Assembly (NCBI RefSeq): GCF_011440395.1
Contig: NZ_JAAOIX010000004.1
Span: 248,001-312,000 of the forward strand
Direction of reading: 5' to 3'
Length of the DNA: 64,000 nt
Source: Pseudomaricurvus alcaniphilus
Lineage (GTDB): Bacteria; Pseudomonadota; Gammaproteobacteria; Pseudomonadales; Cellvibrionaceae
Shown here: piece after piece, positions 42,579-51,092 of the stretch
Position numbering within the stretch: position 1 is the first letter of the stretch
How the letters are laid out: the number at the start of each line of letters is the position of its first letter
Position numbers and translations under genes: made by a program
Notes under the pieces: model-generated
The model's input: the letters and a program-made list of their open reading frames with translations, nothing else
The model's database searches: none
Told to the model about the DNA's origin: nothing

Positions 42579-43670
42579 ATGCACCCAAACTCCCAGCTCC
42601 CCCAAAAGCCGGAAACCTTCCGCGGCTTAAACTATCCCTTTGGGCGACGAGCCGCCCCGGCGCCGACCGAACCCGTGCAAATTGCCCCGGGGGTCTACTG
42701 GGCCCGGTTCCCCATGCCGATGGCGCTGGATCACATCAATATCTGGTTGCTGGAAGACGGTGACGGCTGGACGGTAGTGGACACCTGCCTGGACTTTGCC
42801 GGCAGCCGCGAACAGTGGCAGCAACTGTTCCAGGGCTTTATGGGCAACAAGCCGGTGAAACGCGTCATTTGCACCCACCTGCACCCGGACCATGTGGGTC
42901 TGGCCGGCTGGCTGGTGGAGCGCTTCAATACCGAGTTGTGGATGACCCGCTCCGAATTCCTGATGTGCCACGCCATGGTGGACGATACCGGGCGCGAGGC
43001 GCCGAAAGTTGCCCTGAACTTCTACCAAGGGGCCGGCTACGACGAGCAACAACTGCAGCGCTATCGCGACAAATTTGGCAATTTTGGCCGCTATGTCGCG
43101 CCGCTGCCGGAGAGCTTGCGGCGCCTGGTCGATCGGGAAACGCTGGATATCGGTGGCAACTACTGGCAGGTCATCGTCGGCAGCGGCCACTCCCCGGAGC
43201 ACGCCTGCCTGTATTGCCCGGCGCTCAAACTGCTGATTTCCGGCGACCAGATACTGCCGCGCATCACCTCCAACGTCAGCGTCTTTCCCACCGAACCCAA
43301 CGGCAATCCCCTGCAGGAGTGGTTGGCCTCCTGCATTCGCATCCGCGCATTACTACCTGACGACCTGCTGGTGCTGCCCTCCCACGAAGCCCCCTTCTAC
43401 GGCATAGCTACCCGCCTGACCCAACTGATCGAATTGCACCACCGGGACCTGCAGGCACTCTACCAGCACTTGCAGGAACCCCGTCGGGCGGTGGACTGCT
43501 TCCCGGCCCTGTTCAAGCGCACCATTAAAGGCGACGATTTGGGCATGGCTACCGGCGAAACCCTGGCCCACCTCAACTACCTGCTGCACTCACACCAAAT
43601 ATTGCGTGAGCAAGACGCGCAAGGGGTCTATTGGTATCGGCAGCTGCCGCAATATGACTCCTTTGATTAG
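42579..43670 (+). CDS. MBL-fold metallo-hydrolase
   Basis: A 363-residue cytoplasmic metallo-beta-lactamase-fold hydrolase. Metal ligands are all present: THLHPDHVG, GSGHSPEHAC, SGDQILP and LPSHEAPFYG. The C-terminal extension (GETLAHLNYLLHSHQILREQ) resembles the winged-helix tail of LACTB2-type proteins. ATG at 42579 with an AAGG site; the longer frame from 42501 has no support. Lying right behind bdhA it may hydrolyse a hydroxyacyl ester or thioester giving 3-hydroxybutyrate, which is inference. Confidence 0.88.
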   Translation: MHPNSQLPQKPETFRGLNYPFGRRAAPAPTEPVQIAPGVYWARFPMPMALDHINIWLLEDGDGWTVVDTCLDFAGSREQWQQLFQGFMGNKPVKRVICTHLHPDHVGLAGWLVERFNTELWMTRSEFLMCHAMVDDTGREAPKVALNFYQGAGYDEQQLQRYRDKFGNFGRYVAPLPESLRRLVDRETLDIGGNYWQVIVGSGHSPEHACLYCPALKLLISGDQILPRITSNVSVFPTEPNGNPLQEWLASCIRIRALLPDDLLVLPSHEAPFYGIATRLTQLIELHHRDLQALYQHLQEPRRAVDCFPALFKRTIKGDDLGMATGETLAHLNYLLHSHQILREQDAQGVYWYRQLPQYDSFD

Positions 43671-43754
43671 AGCCGGTATTTTGCCTGTCAGGTAGCCTTA
43701 CCGACTGCGGCAACAGCGGCGATAACGCCAGAATATGGATGCGAGCGTATTTCG

Positions 43755-43784
43755 GCCCAGCGCTTTTCTGCCCAGTGCTTTTCC
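43755..43784 (+). repeat. 15-bp tandem duplication after a gene (locus 4)
   Basis: GCCCAGCGCTTTTCT is followed by GCCCAGTGCTTTTCC, two units 85 bases after the MBL hydrolase stop. Same unit length as the other post-stop repeats but without stop codons in the same frame. Confidence 0.6.
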
Positions 43785-43830
43785 AGATAGTACAATTGCC
43801 TATTTATTTAGCCTTTAGGGAGGATAACTT

Positions 43831-44496
43831 ATGAACAAAACAGCCGTTATTACGGGTGCCAATCGCGGCATTGGCCTGGAACTGGTGAAACACTATCTAA
43901 AGCTTGGCTGGCAGGTGTATGGCATATGCCGGGAAGCGAGCGAAGCATTAAAAAGCTCCGGCGCGACGGTGGTGGCGGGAATTGATGTTGCCGCCGCCGC
44001 TTGCACTTCGCGCCTGCAAACTGCCTTGCAGAAAGTGAAAATTGATTTGCTGATCAACAACGCTGGCATTTTACGGGATGAGCGTTTGGGTGAATTAAAC
44101 TTTGCGACGATTGAAGAACAGTTTCAAGTGAATACCCTGGGCCCGCTGCGGGTCACGGAAGCGCTGCTGGACAATATGGTGCAGGGGACCAAAGTGGCCC
44201 TGGTCACCAGTCGCATGGGTTCCATTGCCGACAACACCTCCGGCGGGCGTTACGGCTATCGAATGTCAAAGGCGGCCTTGAATATTGCCGGTGTGTCCCT
44301 GGCCCACGACTTGAAAGGGCAAGGGGTTGCGGTGGCTATTTTGCACCCCGGCTATGTGGCCACCGACATGGTGGGTGGCCGAGGCGATATAACACCTGAA
44401 GTCGCCGCTTCCCGTTTGGCGGCGCGCATCGAAGGTCTTACGCTGGAAAACTCAGGCACCTTCTGGCATTCCAATGGCGAGGTATTGCCCTGGTAA
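43831..44496 (+). CDS. SDR-family oxidoreductase, CsgA/C-factor-like
   Basis: A 221-residue short-chain dehydrogenase. TGANRGIG binds the cofactor, NNAG is present, and the catalytic pair is YGYRMSKAALN. The size and the sequence HPGYVATDMVGG match the C-factor-like subgroup. A strong AGGGAGGA ribosome site precedes the ATG. Substrate unknown. Confidence 0.9.
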   Translation: MNKTAVITGANRGIGLELVKHYLKLGWQVYGICREASEALKSSGATVVAGIDVAAAACTSRLQTALQKVKIDLLINNAGILRDERLGELNFATIEEQFQVNTLGPLRVTEALLDNMVQGTKVALVTSRMGSIADNTSGGRYGYRMSKAALNIAGVSLAHDLKGQGVAVAILHPGYVATDMVGGRGDITPEVAASRLAARIEGLTLENSGTFWHSNGEVLPW

Positions 44497-44520
44497 AAGC
44501 CTGTTCCGAGGATGCCCAAA

Positions 44521-44590
44521 CAGCTGCTTGAAGCCAGTTACTTGAAGACAGCTACTTGAAGGCAGCAACTTGAAGACAGCCACTTGAAGG
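44521..44590 (+). repeat. Five 14-bp tandem units after a stop codon (locus 5)
   Basis: Units resemble CAGCTACTTGAAGA, starting at 44521, 44535, 44549, 44563 and 44577. Each has a TGA; because the unit is 14 bases long the TGAs fall successively in all three frames. Confidence 0.85.
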
Positions 44591-44599
44591 ATCGCACCG

Positions 44600-44620
44600 A
44601 GGGCCCGATGTCCGGGCCCT
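44600..44620. terminator. Strong GC hairpin downstream of SDR and repeats
   Basis: AGGGCCCG-atgtc-CGGGCCCT, eight paired bases, directly after the repeat array. No T-tract follows, so it may act as an RNA-stabilising stem or a weak terminator. Confidence 0.45.
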
Positions 44621-44876
44621 GAGCGGCGTTCTCAACTCCGGGTAGGAGACTTTGACCACGCATCCGGCCTGCGGGGTGCTGCAAGCGTTCTGGCGGAGGG
44701 ATGGGAGCGGTGACTCCACGTTGCACAGTGTAGGTAATCCGCCGGGGTGAATGATTGCGAATTCAGCCGGGAATCGCGACCATATTTAGCAGAAATTGCT
44801 AGAATCACTATATTGCTGATATATTCTGCCACATATCGAACAGTGAGAAATTCCGCTGCCTCTACAGGTGATTTTT

Positions 44877-45353
44877 GTGACAGATTCGACCCCTAAGCTG
44901 GACCGTTACGACCGCAAGATCTTGCAATTGCTGCAAGCCGACGCCCGTCTCAGCAACCAGGAGTTGGCCGATCGCATCGGCCTGTCGCCATCGCCGTGCC
45001 TGCGGCGGGTGAAAAGGCTGGAAGACACGGGCCTGATCGAAGGCTATCGAGCCATGCTCAACGCCCGCGCCCTGGGGCTGAAGTTGATGGCCTTTATCCA
45101 GATCAGCATGGACCGCCACACCCCCGACCGCTTTGACCAGTTTGAAGCGCAGATCGCCAGCTATCCGGAAGTACTGGAGTGCCACCTGATCACCGGGCAC
45201 GACGCCGATTACCTGCTCAAGGTGATTGTCGACGATATGGATGGCTTTCAGCGGCTGTTGCTGGAGAAGATCACCCGTATCGAGGGCGTCACCGGGGTGC
45301 ACTCCAGTTTCGTGCTGAAGTCGCCGTCCAGCAGGACGGCGCTGCCGTTATAA
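44877..45353 (+). CDS. Lrp/AsnC-family transcriptional regulator
   Basis: A 158-residue regulator with winged helix LDRYDRKILQLLQADARL, recognition helix LSPSPCLRRVKRLE and a RAM domain (ECHLITGHDADYLLKV). I use the GTG at 44877, which follows AGGTG by six bases; a GTG at 44868 is also in frame. It ends 32 bases before the stop of the convergent SDR gene of the alginate locus. Target unknown. Confidence 0.92.
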   Translation: MTDSTPKLDRYDRKILQLLQADARLSNQELADRIGLSPSPCLRRVKRLEDTGLIEGYRAMLNARALGLKLMAFIQISMDRHTPDRFDQFEAQIASYPEVLECHLITGHDADYLLKVIVDDMDGFQRLLLEKITRIEGVTGVHSSFVLKSPSSRTALPL

Positions 45354-45385
45354 GGCCGCGCCCGTTTAACCGCGGCCGCTACTTG

Positions 45386-46150
45386 CTAGCAGGCGTAGAC
45401 ACCACCATTGATATCCAGGGTGGCGCCGGTGATAAAGCCGTCGTATTCGGCCGCCAAAAACTCGACCGCCCGGGCGACGTCATCCGCGTTGCCGGCTCTC
45501 TGGATGGGAATCCCGGCAATGGTTTGATCCGCAGATTCCTTGGTGGTGTGGGTATTGTGAAAGGACGTGCCCAGAATCAGGCCCGGGGCGACCGCGTTGA
45601 CCCGGGTGCCCTGTGGTCCGAGTTCAGTGGACAGGGCCCGGGTAAAGGTAAGAATGGCGCCCTTGCTGGTGGCGTACACCAGCGAGCCGGGGTGACCGCC
45701 TTTACGACCCGCCAGTGACGCGAGATTCACAATGCTGCTGCTCTCGTGTTTGGCGAGATAAGGCGCGGCGGCGCGCGACACAAACATCATGGAAGTCAGG
45801 TTGATGTCCATAACCTTGTGCCAGAAAGCCGCCTCCATCTCATGCAACAGTTTCCGCGCCACCAGCGAGCCGGCGTTATTGATCAGTATATTGAGCCCGC
45901 CAAGAGCCTCGACGGTTTGCTCCACCATTGCCAGAGCCTCGGCCTCGTCGGTGAGGTCGGCGGCGATGGCAACGGCCTTTTGCCCCTTGCCCTGTGCATA
46001 CGCGACCAACTGGTTGGCAGTATCAGCGCTGGAGAAATAGTGGATAGCGACGTTCGCCCCGCTGTCGATAAAGTGACGCGTGATGGACTCACCAATGCCT
46101 TGGGCGCCCGCGGTAATAAGAACGTTTTTTCCGGCCAGCTTTTCATTCAT
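45386..46150 (-). CDS. SDR oxidoreductase, candidate DEH reductase
   Basis: A 254-residue short-chain dehydrogenase with AGAQGIGESI as cofactor loop, NNAGSLVARKLL, catalytic YATSKGA and a C-terminal ATLDINGG. Enzymes of this kind beside alginate lyases reduce 4-deoxy-L-erythro-5-hexoseulose uronate (DEH) to 2-keto-3-deoxygluconate. That assignment rests mainly on the position as last gene of the PL6 operon. A GGAG site precedes the ATG. Confidence 0.8.
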   Translation of the reverse strand: MNEKLAGKNVLITAGAQGIGESITRHFIDSGANVAIHYFSSADTANQLVAYAQGKGQKAVAIAADLTDEAEALAMVEQTVEALGGLNILINNAGSLVARKLLHEMEAAFWHKVMDINLTSMMFVSRAAAPYLAKHESSSIVNLASLAGRKGGHPGSLVYATSKGAILTFTRALSTELGPQGTRVNAVAPGLILGTSFHNTHTTKESADQTIAGIPIQRAGNADDVARAVEFLAAEYDGFITGATLDINGGVYAC

Positions 46151-46294
46151 GTCTATTAAAACTCCACGTTAACAGGTAATTACAAACAGTGCTGGAAGCC
46201 CATCCAGGCTTCACCCCAGGTTGGATCAACCGGTTGAATCCGCGCCTGGCTGCCGGCAACAGGAGGACCTGTTCACCGAGGGCTGGCGCATAAC

Positions 46295-48547
46295 TTACTT
46301 ATAAGTGATATTTTCTGCTTCGTACTGATCGTTGTTCGCCCGTATCTTGCCGGTATCCTTCATCACCACGTCCTTGATGACCGTGATCGGCTCGCCGTTG
46401 GTCAGGTACAACTCGAGGGGCGCACTTTTGTTCCAGGTTGAGTCCGAGACAAACAGTTTTTGCACACCGTGGAAGTAGAGGGAGGCGCCCGACCTGTGGG
46501 TTGAACCCTTGCCGATATTGGTAAAGGTATTGTCGGTCACCGTCACCATGGGCCCGAAGGTACTCTCATCCGTACCGCCGCGATAAACGCTGGCGACCTC
46601 TTCCTTGATGTCGGTAAAGCTGTTGCCGGAAATCGTCAGGTTTTCAACGCTATAGACGCCTATGTCATCAACCTCTTTATTCAGCAGCAGGATGGCACCG
46701 GTGATATTGCTAAACTCCGAATCTATAATTTCGATGTAGTCAGCGAAAGTACCCGGGGTAGCCTTGAAAAAATAAAAGAAACCGTTGACATCGAGGTCAG
46801 TCACCTTGACGTTGCGAACCGACAGCGAGTAATTAATATTCATCGAATAACCGCTGGTCCTGATGACACTGTTGCCTTTGTAGTCAGGTGACTCGGCACC
46901 GTCGAACCAGAGGTTCTCAACTTCAAGCGCACCGCCATTTTCGATCACAATAAAACTGGGCTTTTCCGAGCGAATAATGGGTTTGTCGCCACTGGCGGCC
47001 TTGATGGTGATGGGGTGACGGATGCTGGCAAACTTGGTCAGCAAGTATTCGCCACCGTTTTCCAGCACTAGAATGTCCCCCGGGTTGCTGGCATCCAAGG
47101 CTGACAGCAATGTGTCGGTACCGGCTTTAACCGCGATGCTATCGCCGCTCTGGAAGGCAATGCCGGCCTCTGTTTTCGGGTAGAAGCTGGCACCGGTCTC
47201 TTCCCTGGTGACCGGCAACTTGACTTCGCCAAATGCGATTTGATCGACCAGGCTTTGTTCCGGCACCAGCAACCCGTGTTTATTTTTGCTCACCGCGTAG
47301 GGTACTTTTTTGAACCCGTACTGTAATTCAGCGGGCACCTTGGCCTCGTCGTTAATAATATTTCCCGCGAAAGCTATGCCGGAGACATCGTCGAACACCG
47401 TGATTGGGTCGAGATTGCTCTTGCCCATAATGATGTTGTTCTTGATCGCAGAGCGTGTCGGCGGCGCGGAACGCTCCTCATCGGCACCGGCACCGGCACC
47501 CAGTTGGATGTAATCACTGTCGATAACAATATTGTTGTTCATGACAGAATCAACCACCGGATCGTAGCGATTGGGCGGTGAATTGGGAACCCCGTTCATA
47601 ATAACCAGTGCACCGCGCAACCTGTGCCCTGTCAGGCCGTACAGATAGTTGTTATTAACCGTCTGGTTCTCGTTAATGATTCGAATGCCACCGGTATTGG
47701 GCTTGCGGTTGCCGAGGAAATAGTTGTTTTCCACAGTGGTATAGTGGCCGTGGCGCATGGTCAGGGTGCCCTGGCTCTCAAAAATCACATTGTCGCGAAA
47801 GACATTGCCACAGGATTTATTGGAGATGATCTCATGCTCGCCGTTGACGCGGTCGAGAAAGTTCTTGCGCACAACCGTGTTTGAGTACTCGGTGGAAAAA
47901 TGACTGGTACCAATTCTCAGGGTTTCGCCACCATTGGCACCGAGAATCTGTCTTGGGCCAAAGTAGTTGTATTCGATCACATGGTTGTTTTCGCGGCTAG
48001 CCTCGGTGTTGAGCCGCACCGCCAGAGTTACTCCGCGGTTGCGCTTATTGACCAGGGAGTTGTGATCGAACCTGTTGTTCTTGCCGTAGATAGCGACCCA
48101 CAGATCTGACAATTGGCGCTCAGGGTTACTGAAGTTATCGATAACGACATTGGTCACCCGGGTATTATTCGCCAGCTCATCAATGGCGGTGCGAAAAGAG
48201 ATCACTTCGCCGGTGGGTGTGTAGCCATCCTTGAACACCAGCCCCGAAACGACAAGGTGCTCGCCGGAAATACTGAGATTGGACTGGCCGGTAATAAACA
48301 CCTTGCCGGGCGTTTGCGCCTGCAGCTCGATCGGCTTGTCGGGCAGGCCTTTGGCTTTAAACACCAGCTCTACGTCCTTCCAGGTCCCGTTGGCGAGAAC
48401 GATCTTGTCACCGGGTTTCAGAGTCGCGACGGCCTTGTCAAACTGCTGGATGTTTTTTACAACCTTGGCACTGCTTATTTGCGCGAACGAAAAAAGCGCA
48501 AGAAACAGTAGAAAAGGGTAAAGGTGTAAGCGAGAGGGATTCCTCAT
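46295..48547 (-). CDS. Polysaccharide lyase family 6 (alginate lyase, two-domain)
   Basis: A 750-residue exported lyase with a signal peptide (LLFLALFSFAQISSA) and two parallel beta-helix domains, the size and layout of the exolytic alginate lyase AlyGC. The first domain carries the chondroitinase-B-like region with NGGETLRIGTSHFS, the candidate base Lys in IISNKSCGN (about residue 243) and the candidate acid Arg in MRHGHY, about 21 residues later, the same spacing as Lys220/Arg241 in AlyGC. The ATG at 48547 has an AGGAG site; a longer frame to 48658 is rejected because the signal peptide starts at 48547. Cleaves alginate by beta-elimination. Confidence 0.92.
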   Translation of the reverse strand: MRNPSRLHLYPFLLFLALFSFAQISSAKVVKNIQQFDKAVATLKPGDKIVLANGTWKDVELVFKAKGLPDKPIELQAQTPGKVFITGQSNLSISGEHLVVSGLVFKDGYTPTGEVISFRTAIDELANNTRVTNVVIDNFSNPERQLSDLWVAIYGKNNRFDHNSLVNKRNRGVTLAVRLNTEASRENNHVIEYNYFGPRQILGANGGETLRIGTSHFSTEYSNTVVRKNFLDRVNGEHEIISNKSCGNVFRDNVIFESQGTLTMRHGHYTTVENNYFLGNRKPNTGGIRIINENQTVNNNYLYGLTGHRLRGALVIMNGVPNSPPNRYDPVVDSVMNNNIVIDSDYIQLGAGAGADEERSAPPTRSAIKNNIIMGKSNLDPITVFDDVSGIAFAGNIINDEAKVPAELQYGFKKVPYAVSKNKHGLLVPEQSLVDQIAFGEVKLPVTREETGASFYPKTEAGIAFQSGDSIAVKAGTDTLLSALDASNPGDILVLENGGEYLLTKFASIRHPITIKAASGDKPIIRSEKPSFIVIENGGALEVENLWFDGAESPDYKGNSVIRTSGYSMNINYSLSVRNVKVTDLDVNGFFYFFKATPGTFADYIEIIDSEFSNITGAILLLNKEVDDIGVYSVENLTISGNSFTDIKEEVASVYRGGTDESTFGPMVTVTDNTFTNIGKGSTHRSGASLYFHGVQKLFVSDSTWNKSAPLELYLTNGEPITVIKDVVMKDTGKIRANNDQYEAENITYK

Positions 48548-48692
48548 GACTCTAAACTCCTGGTTTTTAGCATTAATTTTCCAAAAAATTGCCATGGCAA
48601 GGCGTGTGCTGGGAAATACGACTCCAGCGGTCGCTCTCCAGGGCATCCTTTTCGGCAAGCTGTAATTATTCCGTGGTTCAAGCTGCCCGACG

Positions 48693-49193
48693 TCAACTGT
48701 CCGCAGCCGGGCTGTTAAGTTTTGCCAATATCGTCTCCACTATCCCGGCCGGGGCCGGCTGCACATCAATCACCCAGCCGTAGTCGGGCAATTCAAGGGC
48801 ATCGAGCTGGGAGCTCAGCAGCCGCACATCAAAGAAGTGCCCCTGGCGCGATGCCAGGCGCTCGGTTAGCAGCGCCTCAGAGCCGTGCAGAAACACCCAC
48901 TTTATGGGTTCGCTGCAGTGCGACGCCAGTATCACCCGGTAGGCTTCCTTCAGCGCCGAACACGCCAGCACCGCGCCACTACTGCCCTGCCATGCAGACA
49001 ATTTGAGCGCGAGGGTCTCAAGCCAGGGCTGCCTGTCCTTATCGTCCAGGGCTATCCCCGCCTTCATTTTCGCTATATTCGACTCCGGATGAAAATCATC
49101 AGCGTCATAAAAGCTGAGATCCAGCGCAGTGGCCAGCAGCTTGCCCACAGTGGACTTACCCGTTCCGGAGACGCCGCAAACAACTATAAGCAT
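48693..49193 (-). CDS. gntK: Gluconokinase-family sugar-acid kinase
   Basis: A 166-residue P-loop kinase. Walker A is GVSGTGKST (near residue 8), followed by YDADDFHPESNIAKMKAGIALDDKDRQPWL, the gluconate kinase fingerprint, and CSALKEAYR. It starts six bases after the transporter stop. In this locus it may phosphorylate gluconate or a uronate-derived acid; the usual KDG kinase is a PfkB enzyme, which is not present here. Confidence 0.88.
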   Translation of the reverse strand: MLIVVCGVSGTGKSTVGKLLATALDLSFYDADDFHPESNIAKMKAGIALDDKDRQPWLETLALKLSAWQGSSGAVLACSALKEAYRVILASHCSEPIKWVFLHGSEALLTERLASRQGHFFDVRLLSSQLDALELPDYGWVIDVQPAPAGIVETILAKLNSPAADS

Positions 49194-49199
49194 TTTCCG

Positions 49200-50450
49200 T
49201 TATCCGCCAAATTGAGCGACGAGCGCCAGCACGCCGTTGTATGAAATCATCAGGGAGAACAGGAACGCCAACCCCAGCATCGCATTGAGGAATTTGCCTG
49301 CCGCGTAACTCTTCATTAGTGCCCGGTTATTCACCATTATTGTGATCCCTGCGATCACCACAGGAAGAATAAACACATTGAAGACCTGGGTTAGTATTTG
49401 CCCTTTGACAGGGTTAATACCCAGAATCGGAATGGCCAGCGCCAGCACCGCCGCAATGCCGGTGATTATGCGGAATTGCCGGGACCGGGTATCCAGTTTG
49501 CCGGATTGGTAATCGGCGATCAACAGCGGCGCAATCAGCATGCAGGGAAACACCGAGGACAGACCTGCGGCGAGTGTGCCGAAAAAGAAAATGGTCAGGG
49601 ACAGCCGGCCGGCAATCGGCTCCAACGCATTGACCATGTCCAGCACCTGGGTGACATTCTTGCCGTCGTGGTACAGGGCACCGTGGGCGACGGCCATGAC
49701 CGAGCCACTGATGATAAATATCAGTATCGCTGCCACAATGGCGTCTTTCTTCTGCTGGCTCCTGTTTTCCATTGTCCAGCCCTTACCCTGGATAAACAGG
49801 GGGCGAGACAGAAAAGTCGCTGCTGCCATGGTGGTGCCAACGAAGGCAGCAACCATCATTTTGCCGCCCTCGACGTCGGGAATAGTGGGCAATAACCCCT
49901 GGATAACTTCGGCTGGCAAGGGGTGCACAAAAAACAGGGAAAGCACGAAAGACAGACCCATGCAGGTGACAAAAAACACCAGTACTTTTTCAAACAGGGT
50001 GTACTTGCCTATCAGCAGTATGGCGTACATGATGCAAATAATGACTGCCGCAATCGCGATTACGATGGCGTATTTGTGCGGCGAGATTGACGGCATATAC
50101 AAGGCTGCCAACTCATAAATAATATTCGCCGAGATACCCAGAATCCCGATCAGGGAATTCCACTGGCCAAAGGTTATGCCGATGATGATAAGCAGGGCGA
50201 TATACTTGCCGAATTTCAAATGCTTCTTGAAACTGTAGAGGGCCGTTTCGCCAGTCACCAGGCTGTAGTTGCCATAGGCGTACACCAGGGTCCCGGAGAA
50301 CACGCAGCTCAGCAGCAACACCCACAGCAACTGCATGCCAAAGGTGCTCCCCGCAACGATCATCGAGGTCACACTGCCGGTGCCAATGGTGTAGCCAATT
50401 GCGAAAAAACCGGGCCCGAAACTCAAAATCTTTTTAATTATTGCCGTCAT
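49200..50450 (-). CDS. Nramp-like transporter lacking metal-binding motifs
   Basis: Inner-membrane protein of 416 residues with about eleven helices and the Nramp start GPGFFAIGYT. Where metal transporters have DPGN in helix 1 it has GTGS, and where they have MPH in helix 6 it has a segment reading ATFLSRPLFIQ. So the Asp, Asn and Met that coordinate manganese or iron are absent. Its place between an alginate receptor and sugar-acid kinase suggests a role in uptake of uronate-type products instead of metals. That change of substrate is inference; the family membership is clear. Confidence 0.85.
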   Translation of the reverse strand: MTAIIKKILSFGPGFFAIGYTIGTGSVTSMIVAGSTFGMQLLWVLLLSCVFSGTLVYAYGNYSLVTGETALYSFKKHLKFGKYIALLIIIGITFGQWNSLIGILGISANIIYELAALYMPSISPHKYAIVIAIAAVIICIMYAILLIGKYTLFEKVLVFFVTCMGLSFVLSLFFVHPLPAEVIQGLLPTIPDVEGGKMMVAAFVGTTMAAATFLSRPLFIQGKGWTMENRSQQKKDAIVAAILIFIISGSVMAVAHGALYHDGKNVTQVLDMVNALEPIAGRLSLTIFFFGTLAAGLSSVFPCMLIAPLLIADYQSGKLDTRSRQFRIITGIAAVLALAIPILGINPVKGQILTQVFNVFILPVVIAGITIMVNNRALMKSYAAGKFLNAMLGLAFLFSLMISYNGVLALVAQFGG

Positions 50451-50503
50451 ATCTATTCTTCATCACTCTAGTGCTTGCCAAATACCAGCTATCCACGGCT
50501 ACA

Positions 50504-50887
50504 TCACTTACCCGATGACTTGCTCGCTTTGATTTGCCTGGCAATTTCCTGGAATTCGTAAGTCGGGTAAAACTCCGTGGTAAAAGACCCCCAGGCGGAC
50601 TTTTCCACCGCCAGGTTTAACCGTCTTAAATCCTTGGGCGCAACCTCCAGGGTGATAACCTGCCCCAACCCCATGGCCACATACCACGACTTTATCGCCA
50701 TGCCCTCGGGCGGAAAGCTTTGCCAAAATTTGTTCTTGTCCTGGATCTCCTGCAATTCACCCAGGCTCTTGTCCTGTTGATGCTTGAGGACGATGGTGAC
50801 CAGCACGGTATCACTGTCGATCGTGTAATCTTCTGCGTAACTGAAACCGCAGACGAGAAATAGCATTACAACAAAGAGACCTTTCAT
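50504..50887 (-). CDS. Small exported protein of the alginate locus
   Basis: A 127-residue protein with a clear signal peptide (MKGLFVVMLFLVCGFSYA) and a mature part of about 109 residues. The middle reads like a small alpha-beta fold (DTVLVTIVLKHQQ at the start, GLGQVITLEV). I do not recognise the family. It has a GGAGGA ribosome site and lies between the TonB receptor and the Nramp-like transporter, 53 bases before the latter, so it is probably co-transcribed with them. Confidence 0.75.
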   Translation of the reverse strand: MKGLFVVMLFLVCGFSYAEDYTIDSDTVLVTIVLKHQQDKSLGELQEIQDKNKFWQSFPPEGMAIKSWYVAMGLGQVITLEVAPKDLRRLNLAVEKSAWGSFTTEFYPTYEFQEIARQIKASKSSGK

Positions 50888-51092
50888 AAATCCTCCGGTA
50901 TTGCATCAATTGAAAAATTTGTACTGCTGTTCGGTATGGAGAAAAAGATTTGCTGCGTCTGGCCACTGGGGTTCAACGCAGCAATGGTACAGTGGGCTGA
51001 CGCCCGAATTGCTTGCAGCTATTGAAGCGGCCGGGCCAACTGCGAAAGGAAAACAGGTTTATCGCAGCTGCCCGGCACCTCATTGCTGTTTT

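Larger units (their letters stand above)
44497..44876. other. Intergenic region with tandem repeats and hairpin
   Basis: 380 bases between the SDR and Lrp genes. It starts with five 14-bp repeats, then a strong GC hairpin (44600-44620). The remaining sequence should hold the promoter of the Lrp gene. Confidence 0.6.
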
